Shown here: piece by piece, positions 47,245-59,200 of the stretch
Position numbering within the stretch: the stretch's first letter is position 1
Layout of the letters: the number at the start of each line of letters is the position of its first letter
Assembly: GCF_964355755.1 (NCBI RefSeq)
Contig: NC_092670.1
Span: 39,233,795 to 39,297,794 of the forward strand
Source of the DNA: Antedon mediterranea
Taxonomy: Eukaryota > Echinodermata > Crinoidea > Comatulida > Antedonidae
Reading direction: 5' to 3'
DNA: 64,000 bases
Program-made: the position numbers and the translations under genes
The notes under the pieces: generated by a model
The model's input: only the letters and a program-made list of their open reading frames with translations
What the model was told of the DNA's origin: nothing
Database searches by the model: none

Positions 47245-50200
47245 CTATGAGATAATGTAAAAGCTGATTTCAATTAGATATTATTTTCCGTCATGTTCTT
47301 CTTAGAAACTAACTCGAACATTAAGTATAATCGCTCCTTTTATTTGCAGTTAAGCACATGACCAATAAACACTGTAACGAAGAAAAAATGGAAGAAACGA
47401 ACCTTTTCTGGAGTAAAATGATTTCCGTCCAATTGCAAATTGTAGCATTAGATAAATAAAACATAATATACAAATTACGATTCTTAAGCCCTGTCTACAC
47501 TATCAAGTAGTTTGACCAAAAAAAGTGTGATGTGCCCAAATATGGTAGTGATGTTCCAAAATATGGTAGTGATATGACATTATCATGTCCATATATGGGC
47601 ACATCACATTTTTTTGGTACATTATTTAAAAATGTTTAAATTAATAATACAAAGCAAAATGCACTAACCTTTAACAGTAACAGTGAAAATGCAAACATTC
47701 TTATTCCTAGATGAATCTATAGCTTCAAAGGTAAATACATTTATGCCGAGGTTGACACGTGCCGGGAACGTTGCAAGTGGATCCGGTGAAATGATAACGC
47801 CGTCTCCTGAATTATCAGTTGCAGTTATAGTGTGTGAATAAAACAAGTGTTTGATTGGAAATTCCACATACAGAACACTCCCATTAGTTGGACACATGAT
47901 TGTGGGCTTTTCAGAATCTGAATATGTAAAAATATTTCTAAGAAAAAAGTAATTACATTTACACACGCATGAATATCATTTGAAACCGTTTGCATGCCCG
48001 CGCTTATCCTGTTACTTGTGCTAATTAAAGTACTAGGACTGGTGCTCTCAAACAGCAGAGGAATGAGGGAAAGGATATATTGAAATATATTTTTATCTAG
48101 TGCTTAAATTATACAGCTAGGTTGTGGTTCACCAAGACGATAAATAAAATAACATTTTCACCTTTTCCTTAAAGGTTTCCAAACTACTTTAGACCTAATA
48201 CAAAATAGTAATAATTAACACGGTAATAAATAATCTATAAAGAAGGAAAAATAAAATGAGAAAAAAGGAAAGTGAAAAGAAAACGAAAAAAGAAAAAGAA
48301 ACGAAAAAATGAAAGAAAACGGAAAAAGAAAAAAAGGAAAGAGTCTGTTTGAATCACCATTCGAAAACCATTTTCAATATTTTCTAAAAACATACATACA
48401 TTCCGAAAAAATACAAACCTTTAACTATCACCGTAAAGGTACAATTAGCAGTATTATAAGATGAATCGATCACGGTAAAAGTATATGAATGCTCTCCGAT
48501 TCCAATATCTGTTGGATACATTTCATGTGGATCAGGAACAATGCGTGTCTGACCAGAATTGTCGCTTACTATAATCAGCTTAATATAATCAGTAGAAGCT
48601 GTTGCCAAACTAACGTTAGTTTTCACCGTTTCACTATGTGGACATAAAATCAAAGGGCTTTCATTATCTGAAATGAAAACATAAATACTGTCGTTTATGA
48701 ATATTATTCGAATTATCTGGGGTTAACAAAAATAGGGATACAGAAAACTAGTATCACAAGTAAGCATACAGTTACTAACATTCAACCGTCACTGTAAATG
48801 TACAGTTTCCAGTATTGTGAGACGAATCTGTAGCAGTAAATGTAAATGAGTTCTCTCCAATTCCAATAACGGTTGGAAATGCTTCATATGGATCAGGAGA
48901 GATGCGAACCTCCTCTCTAGAATTATCGCTTGCCTTGATCGAGCTGGTAAAACCCACAGACACGGTGGCTAATCCAGTGTCAGTATTCTTATAAGCATCA
49001 AGCGGGCATGATACCAAAGGCTTTTCGTCGTCTAAAAAGGTTAACAATTTACAAATTCGATATCAGGAGATTTTTATTCTTTTCTAGGAGTATTAAAAGT
49101 AAGCACACAACTAACCTTTAACTGTCACCGTAAACGTACAGTTTCCAGTATTGTTAGACGAATCTGTAGCAGTGAATGTAAATACATGCTGTCCAATTCC
49201 GACATCAGCTGGATATACTTCATATGGATCAGGATAGATGTGTAGATCCTCACCAGAATTATCACTTACGCTGATCAATTCACGGTAATCAACAAAAGCT
49301 GTAGCCAAGTTTTCTTCAGTATTCTCATAAGTATCATTTGGACATGACAATACAGGGTTTTGGTTATCTATGAAATGAATATTGCACATTATAATTTTAA
49401 AAATATCATCTGGCTATATGTTGGGGAACTTGTTGGTTACATTTAATGTATAAACCACAACATAAACAATAAAGAGAAGTATAGCTACTAACCTTTAACT
49501 GTCACCGTAAACGTACAGTTTCCAGTATTGTTAGACGAATCTGTAGCAATGAATGTAAATACATTCTTTCCAATTACGACATCAGCTGGATATACTTTAT
49601 ATGGATCAGGATAGATGTGTAGATCCTCACCAGAGTTATCACTTACGCTGATCAATTCACGGTAATCAACAAAAGCTGTAGCCAAGTGTGCTTCAGTATT
49701 CTCATTCATATTATTTGGACATGACACTACAGGTTTCTGGTTATCTATGAAATGAAAAACACACAATAGTGTTAATTTTGTTTGATTTAAATTTATAATC
49801 TGTCCAAATGTTTTGGTGGATTGTCTTGTTTCCTACATACTGTACAACCCAGATAATCGTGGTTTTACTTGATGAAACATTAGCAATAAAAGTACGGCCA
49901 CTAACCTTCAACCATCACTGTAAATGTACAGTTACCAGTGTTGTCTGTTGAGTCTGTAGCAGTAAAAACAAATGAATGCTTTCCTATTCCGACATCAGCT
50001 GGATATGTTTCATTTGGATCAGGATAGATGTATAGATCCTCACCAGAATTATCACTTACACTGATCAATTCACGGTAATCAACAAAAGCTGTAGCCAAGT
50101 TTTCTTCAGTAATCTCATTCATATCATTTGGACATGACACTACAGGGTTTTGGTTATCTATGAAATGAATATTGCACATTATAATTTTAAAAATATCATC

Positions 50201-53200
50201 TGGCTATATGTTGGAAAACTTTTTGGTTACATTGAATGTATAAACTACAACATGAACAATAAAGAGAAGTATAGCTACTAACCTTTAACTGTCACAGTAA
50301 ACGTACAGTTTCCAGTATTGTTAGACGAATCTGTAGCAGTGAATGTAAATACATTCTTTCCAATTCCTACATCAGCTGGATATACTTCATATGGATCAGG
50401 ATAGATGTGTAGATCCTCACCAGAGTTATCACTTACGCTGATCAATTCACGGTAATCAACATAAGCTATAGCCAAGTGTGCTTCAGTATTCTCATAAGTA
50501 TCATTTGGACATAACACTACAGGGTTTTGGTTATCTATGAAATAAATATTGCACATTATAATTTTGAAAAAATTATCTGGCTATATTTTTTGGGGATATT
50601 TTTGGTTACATTTAATGTATAAAATACAACATGAACAATAAAGAGAAGTATAGCTACTAACCTTTAACTGTCACAGTAAACGTACAGTTTCCAGTATTGT
50701 TAGACGAATCTGTAGCAGTGAATGTAAATACATTCTTTCCAATTCCGACATCAGCTGGATATACTTCATATCGATCAGGATAGATGTGTAGATCTTCACC
50801 AGAGTTATCACTTACGCTGATCAACTCAATGTAATCAACAAAAGCTATAGCCAAGTCTGATTCAGTATTCACACTCATGTTATTTGGACATGACACTACA
50901 GGGTTTTGGTTATCTATGAAATGAATATTGCACATTATAATTTTGAAAATATCATCTGGCTATATTTTTGGGGGATATTTTTGGTTACATTGAATGTATA
51001 AAATACAACATGAACAATAAAGAGAAGTATAGCAACTAACCTTTAACTGTCACAGTAAACGTACAGTTTCCAGTATTGTTAGACAAATCTGTAGCAGTGA
51101 ATGTAAATACATTCTTTCCAATTCCTACATCAGCTGGATATACTTCATATGGATCAGGATAGATGTGTAGAACCTCACCAGAGTTATCACTTACGCTGAT
51201 CAATTCACGGTAATCAACAAAAGCTGTAGCCAAGTGTGCTTCAGTATTCTCATTCATATTATTTGGACATGACACTACAGGTTTCTGGTTATCTATGAAA
51301 TGAAAAACACACAATAGTGTTAATTTTGTTTGATTTAAATTTATAATCTGTCCAAATGTTTTGGTGGATTGTCTTGTTTCCTACATACTGTACAACCCAG
51401 ATAATCGTGGTTTTACTTGATGAAACATTAGCAATAAAAGTACGGCCACTAACCTTCAACCATCACTGTAAATGTACAGTTACCAGTGTTGTCTGTTGAG
51501 TCTGTAGCAGTAAAAACAAATGAATGCTTTCCTATTCCGACATCAGCTGGATATGTTTCATTTGGATCAGGATAGATGTATAGATCCTCACCAGAATTAT
51601 CACTTACACTGATCAATTCACGGTAATCAACAAAAGCTGTAGCCAAGTTTTCTTCAGTAATCTCATTCATATCATTTGGACATGACACTACAGGGTTTTG
51701 GTTATCTATGAAATGAATATTGCACATTATAATTTTAAAAATATCATCTGGCTATATGTTGGAAAACTTTTTGGTTACATTGAATGTATAAACTACAACA
51801 TGAACAATAAAGAGAAGTATAGCTACTAACCTTTAACTGTCACAGTAAACGTACAGTTTCCAGTATTGTTAGACGAATCTGTAGCAGTGAATGTAAATAC
51901 ATTCTTTCCAATTCCTACATCAGCTGGATATACTTCATATGGATCAGGATAGATGTGTAGATCCTCACCAGAGTTATCACTTACGCTGATCAATTCACGG
52001 TAATCAACATAAGCTATAGCCAAGTGTGCTTCAGTATTCTCATAAGTATCATTTGGACATAACACTACAGGGTTTTGGTTATCTATGAAATAAATATTGC
52101 ACATTATAATTTTGAAAAAATTATCTGGCTATATTTTTTGGGGATATTTTTGGTTACATTTAATGTATAAAATACAACATGAACAATAAAGAGAAGTATA
52201 GCTACTAACCTTTAACTGTCACAGTAAACGTACAGTTTCCAGTATTGTTAGACGAATCTGTAGCAGTGAATGTAAATACATTCTTTCCAATTCCGACATC
52301 AGCTGGATATACTTCATATCGATCAGGATAGATGTGTAGATCTTCACCAGAGTTATCACTTACGCTGATCAACTCAATGTAATCAACAAAAGCTATAGCC
52401 AAGTCTGATTCAGTATTCACACTCATGTTATTTGGACATGACACTACAGGGTTTTGGTTATCTATGAAATGAATATTGCACATTATAATTTTGAAAATAT
52501 CATCTGGCTATATTTTTGGGGGATATTTTTGGTTACATTGAATGTATAAAATACAACATGAACAATAAAGAGAAGTATAGCAACTAACCTTTAACTGTCA
52601 CAGTAAACGTACAGTTTCCAGTATTGTTAGACAAATCTGTAGCAGTGAATGTAAATACATTCTTTCCAATTCCTACATCAGCTGGATATACTTCATATGG
52701 ATCAGGATAGATGTGTAGAACCTCACCAGAGTTATCACTTACGCTGATCAATTCACGGTAATCAACAAAAGCTGTAGCCAAGTTTGCTTCAGTATTCTCA
52801 TTCTTATCATTTGGACATGACACTACAGGGTTTTGGTTATCTAAGAATAATGTTAATTTTTTTTAAATTTATAATCTGTCCAAATGTTTTGGTGGATTGT
52901 CTTGTTTCCTACATACTGTACAACCCAGATAATCGTGGTTTTACTTGATGAAACATTAGCAATAAAAGTACGGCCACTAACCTTCAACCATTAGAGTAAA
53001 TGTACAATTACCAGTGTTCTCTGATGAATCTGTAGCAGAAAAAGTAAATGAATGCTTTCCAATTCCGACATCAGCTGGATATACTTCATATGGATCAGGA
53101 TAGATGTGTAGATCCTCACCAGAGTTATCACTTACGCTGATCAATTCACGGTAATCAACACAAGCTATAGCCAAGTGTGCTTCAGTATTCTCATAGGTAT

Positions 53201-56200
53201 CATTTGGACATACCACTACAGGGTTTTGGTTATCTTGAAATAAAATATTGAACATTTAAATTTTTTAAATATCATACGGCTATATGAATATTTTTGGTTA
53301 CTGTACATTGAATGTACAAAATACAACATTAACGTTAATAACTATAAAAAAACACTATTCTCATTCGTATTATTCGGACATGACACTACCGGGTTTTGGT
53401 TATCTATGAATAATGTTCATTTTGTTTGATTTAAATGTATAATCTGTCCAAATATTTTGGTGGATTTTCTTGTTTCCTACATACTGTAGAAATCAGATAA
53501 TGGCGATAATGGTGGTTTTACTTGATGAAACATTAGCAATAAAAGTACAGTCACTAACCTTTAACCATCACTGTAAATGTACAGTTACCAGTGTTCGCTG
53601 ATGAATCTGTAGCAGTAAAAACAAATGAATGCTGTCCAATTCCGACATCAGCTGGATATATTTCATATGGATCAGGATAGATGTGTAGATCCTCACCCGA
53701 ATTATCACTTACGCTGATCAATTCACGGTAATCAACAAAAGTTGTAGCCAAGTTTGCTTCAGTATTCTCATTCATATTATTTGGACATGACACTACAGGA
53801 TTTTGGTTATCTATGAAATGAAAAACACACAATAGTGTTAATTTTGTTTGATTTAAATTTATAATCTGTCCAAATGTTTTGGTGGATTGTCTTGTTTCCT
53901 ACATACTGTACAACCCAGATAATCGTGGTTTTACTTGATGAAACATTAGCAATAAAAGTACGGCCACTAACCTTTAACCATCACTGTAAATGTACAGTTA
54001 CCAGTGTTGTCTGATGAGTCTGTAGCAGTAAAAACAAATGAATGCTTTCCTATTCCGACATCAGCTGGATATGTTTTATGTGGATCAGGATAGATGTGTA
54101 GATCCTCACCAGAGTTATCACTTACGCTGATCAATTCACGGTAATCAACAAAAGCTGTAGCCAAGTTTTCTTCAGTATTCTCATTCATATCATTTGGACA
54201 TGACACTACAGGGTTTTGGTTATCTATGAAATGAATATTGCACATTATAATTTTAAAAATATCATCTGGCTATATGTTGGAAAACTTTTTGGTTACATTG
54301 AATGTATAAACTACAACATAAACAATAAAGAGAAGTATAGTTACTAACCTTCAACTGTCACCATAAACGTACAGTTTCCAGTATTGTTAGACGAATCTAT
54401 AGCAGTGAATGTAAATATATGCTGTCCAATTCCGACATCAGCTGGATATATTTCATATGGATCAGGATAGATGTGTAGATCCTCACCAGAGTTATCACTT
54501 ACGCTGATCAAATCATGATAATCAACAAAAGCTATAGCCAAGTCTGCTTCAGTATTCTCATAGGTATCATTTGGACATAACACTACAGGGTTTTGGTTAT
54601 CTTGAAATAAAATATTGAACATTTAAATTTTTAAAATATCATACGGCTATATGAATATTTTTGGTTACTGTACATTGAATGTACAAATTACAACATGAAC
54701 GTTAAAAACTACACTGTAAAAATAGTGTTTAGATCTTAAACATGTATTTTGTACCCACTTTTTCCACACATTTAGCCTTAAACATGTTTAGATGTGAAAC
54801 ATGTTTAGGTTCTAAACACATTCTAAACATGTAGTCTGTATCCAACTCTACACATCAGTGACGTATTGATTGTTAAACATGTGGCGCAATATGAAGACAA
54901 GTTTAGGTTTTAAACGTGTTTAATTTGCCATGTGTGGAGCTCATGTGTGGAGCTTTTTTCCGCCACAGTAAAATCGTATGCACGCAACTCTAAACACATA
55001 CCTAAACATTTTGACTGCTAAACATGTGGAGTAATTGAACATAATATTGACATTAGTCAAGTGGAGGAAAACAACATGTAGCTATAAACACGTTTAGCTT
55101 TTAAACACGCTAAACATGTAACTCGTGTCTAAAAGCTAAACGTGTGGAAAAAGTGGGTACAAAATAGGTGTTTAAGATCTAAACACTATTTTTACAGTGT
55201 ATAAAAAAAAACAGTATTCTCATTCGTATTATTCGGACATAACACTACAGGTTTTTCATAGTCTGAAAATTAGTAGGCAATAATGTCAATTTGACTTTAT
55301 CAAAAAACATCGTCTGTTCAAATGATTTAAAATGACCGAATGTTATATAGCCACAGGAGACAAAGCCTAGAAATAACTTATAGTATATTCTACTTTTAAA
55401 GTAACTTACAAAGTAACACATACTGTACCTATAACTGTTATTGTAAATTTACATTCTGCAGTGTTTCCAGACAAATCTGTAGCCTTAAATCCAAACAATA
55501 CTGTTCCAATTCCAAAATTACTAGGAAATACATGATAAGGACAAGGAGATATGTTGACAAGGCCTATATTGTCCACAGCTGAAATCGACTGTGAATAGTC
55601 AAATTTTTTCGTAGATAAACCAATGTTAGTTGTTCCATACGTGTCGAGAGGACACGTCAATGTTGGTGGTTCTAAATCTGGAAATTAACAAGGTTACCTT
55701 AGACAGCCGCTCATAGAAAAGCTAACATTTTTATTTGTATTGGTTATTTCTTTGTTTACCGACTATTTGTTCGGAATAAATTAAAAGTAAACATGCGCAT
55801 GCTATTGAACCGGAAGATAAGCCTCTTTTTGTATGTTTGCAAAATTTTGCCAAAATAAAGTGAATGTTAGAAAAGAAAATCTTCAATCGTAACTTGAATT
55901 GAAGTAAATTATTACTTAAAATAATTTATACTGACCTCTCTCATAATAGTCGTAACGATGATAATCTGTGGTTAATCCGCCTGTGACCATAGATATATTG
56001 TGATCACTTAAATCACATTCTCTATTGTTGTACTTATAATAATCAAACGACAGACAATAAAACTCAGTAGTGTGAACACATTGTTCAGCACATACATCTG
56101 TTGGTACTGGCAACAGTTTCCTGGTATTGTACCCTAGTAATGCTGCGTCTTCATACTTCTTAAAATTCGAATCAAGGTAACCTAAATAAAAAGTGAGAGT

Positions 56201-59200
56201 GACTCCTCCTTAACTATGCGTACGGTCCCCTCTTTAACTATGCGTACGGTATGATGTCTATCGATAATAAACAGCCTGTGTGTCAAGTAGACCCATCATA
56301 ATGCCTAATATAAAATCACACTTAAAAAAAAAAACATCGATGAGGTTCGTGATCTACGTCTATATGTGGCAGCAGACATACGACGTAAGTATGTGTATTT
56401 GTTGAACCATAACGTATTCTACTTTCAGATTTTGTTAACAATGTACAGTATATCAAATAAAGTCTTAATTTAACAAATTCAAATTAGTTGAGAAGCACTG
56501 TATAAATTTATAGAAACAGTGTTTATTTTGTATTTTTTTTAGTGACATTTATGTACAAGGTTAGTAAAACAAAAACACAAATTGATCGCATTCTTAAAAC
56601 AGTTTATGCACGTACGCCGCGCACGCACGTGGCAAACTTAGTTGTGACACACTGTCATTAATCGTATTTTGCTTATGCTGTGATTATAAAAAAAAAACTC
56701 GAAGGTATTACTCACTTACAACCGTGATTGTAAAAGAACAACTAGCAACGTTCTGAAACGAATCCATTGCCATGAATTCAAATACATGTACACCAATAGT
56801 GATATCATTTGGAAATGTACTTGGATCTGGATATATTGTAACAGATTCTTTGGAGTTATCCGTTGCTTCAATTAAACCCGGATCAACATACGCCATATCA
56901 GTCACATAGTCTGCAGCATATGCCTGGTCACATGGGCAAACCAAGTTAGGAGCTTCAAGATCTAGAAAACACTTGGCAAAGGTTAGTAAAAACAAAAACA
57001 CAAAAGTAACGCATTACAATTTTGTATTGTACTGCATTGTATTGTGTATTGTGTGACCAACCGATTTGTGATGCCGCTGTCGTTTATCTAATTTTGCTTC
57101 AATTATTTGTTTTTGTGGTAACTTAGAGGATGTACTCTACTTAACTGTGATTTACATTAATTTTACATATTTGTTGATATTTCATATCTCCACGTGGCTA
57201 ATCGAATACGGCTTTACCACGTTAAAAATTGGTTCTCGTCAGACCACTAATGTTAAGCAACATTGAACCTGATTAGAGCTTGGGTGGGAGACCATCTGGG
57301 AATATCGGGTGCTGTATATAGAGCTGGGGTCCCAGACATTTGAAATCAGCACTGGTGACTCTTATGGCAGCCCCTGCATCTAGTATCTGCCTCAGACGTA
57401 CATCTTTTCCTCTGGTCAAGCTGGACGAAACCCTTGATCAAAGTTAGGAGCAATCAAGATGCTTTAAACAGTCCTGGCTTAGTTTCATCCATCATTAATT
57501 CAGATGAATGTAAAACTAATTGACATTGTTGTTTATGACAGACGTCGGCCATAAACAAAAACAAACAAACATGACTAATCATGTTGCGAACAGTACCAAT
57601 GTTTATTAAAGGCATAATATATATACATAATATTCCCCATAATATTTTATAACAATAAGTTGTATTTCTTACCTTGGACCGTGATTGTGAATGAGCATCG
57701 CTCAACCTCAACTCCGTCAGCATTTTGAGCAACAAATTGAAAATATGTTTCTCCAATAACTACATCAGTTGGAAATATATCGGATGGATCAGGATGTATC
57801 GTAAAACGATCAGAATTGACACTGATAGAATAGCGATAATCAATAGTTCTTGTAGACGATCTTCTGTCAGTATTTACTGTAGCATCATCAGGGCAAATTA
57901 TGTGTTGGTTAACTGTAATGGAGTTAGTATTCGAACGTTGAGCTAACGAAATATCATGAAGGTATCAGTATAATAAAATAAAAAGACACGAAAGAACAAA
58001 GGTACAAATTTCCCACACCTGTGCGTAATTACACACGATTCTGATACGGAATTTGACGCCCAGAAACTGATAAATATGTCAGAGAATTTTCACTCTTCCT
58101 ACGTTATGTCAACGCTTTTTGGAAGATCAGCCTTTTTTGATGATATTTGAACTAGATTGATGTCGTTTTGTTTTTAACAAGCACGAATGTGCAATACTCG
58201 GGGTACAGCGAAAGAAGCTGTATACAGACGTATACAGTTAGAATGTAAAGAAAATAGGTTTCGCCAGGGCTCGAACCGGGACCTTCTGCGTGTTAAGCAG
58301 ACTTGACAACCACTACACTACGAAACCTCTTACATTAAAAATGTGGGTTACAGAAAGTTTTTTAATCCATTTAAATTACAAATAAATGGTAATAAGCACA
58401 AAGCAAAATAAACATGTGTAAAAGTGATAATTACCGATTACACAAAATAAGTATTTTAAAAAAGAATAAAAATAAGATATACTCTGTATAATTATCATAT
58501 TGCGTATACAGTACTTTTCACCATAAATTAAAAAAAAAAAGGTTTCGTCCGGGCTCGAACCAGGTACCTTCTGCGTGTTAAGCAAACGTGATAACCACTA
58601 CGCCAAGAATCCGCATATAACCATATAACTACATAACGCTGTGGTGTGTGTCACACATTGTGGCTTCTTAATTAAACAAATTAATTAACAAAAAATTAAA
58701 AATCCGGCTCTATAGCTTTGAGGACATGTCCCTGTAGTATGTTCATGCCAAATCCCAGCTCAATACTATAACGAATAAGGGAGGAGTAGTACTTTAAAAA
58801 TCGCACTTTTTACTCAATAGTGTCCAGATGGAGGAAGAGAAGGAGAAAATGAGTAAGTACTAGACTCGGGTACCCCGAGTAAAAATTGAGATATATTATT
58901 TAGGATTAGGTTCATTTAACATTGACAGCCGTGTGTTATTGTCGTTGGGACAGTGCGGTTTATTGTCGCTAGCCGAAAATAATAACAAAATCATTATACC
59001 TACTGAACTAATTTAAAGAGACTGTTATGCAATTACTACACAATCGTAGATGATAGGATACAAAAGTTGAAACTGCACAAAGGCCCGTTAAAATAATGGT
59101 GAATAAACAGATTGACCCAAACTTCCATCATATTGGCATAATGTTGAACAAAAGTTCGACTTACTTAGTGTGTCATAATGTACCTTTAAAACTACTAAAA

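Larger units (their letters stand above)
47669..54600 (-). repeat. Array of 17 HYR-encoding exons in the adhesion GPCR
   Basis: Exons (minus strand, 5' to 3'): 54600-54349, 54223-53972, 53810-53559, 53233-52982, 52840-52589, 52461-52210, 52082-51831, 51705-51454, 51292-51041, 50913-50662, 50534-50283, 50157-49906, 49744-49493, 49367-49116, 49031-48780, 48667-48419, 47917-47669. Each is 249 or 252 bases, starts with AT (or AC) after AG and ends one base into a codon, so every exon is phase 1-1 and encodes one HYR domain of 83-84 residues. Consensus: DNQNPVVSCPND, ENTE, LISVSDNSGEDLHIYPDP, YPADVGIGKHSFTFTATDSSNNTGNCTFTVTV. Introns are also homologous (about 125-160 bases), so the array grew by exon-plus-intron duplication. 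The last three (49031 onward) are more diverged. Confidence 0.95.

Noticed and set aside
58828-58851. ATG followed by a Glu/Lys-rich stretch and GTAAGT on the plus strand
   Set aside because: Only eight codons, no downstream exon found, and it is antisense within the receptor's first intron.
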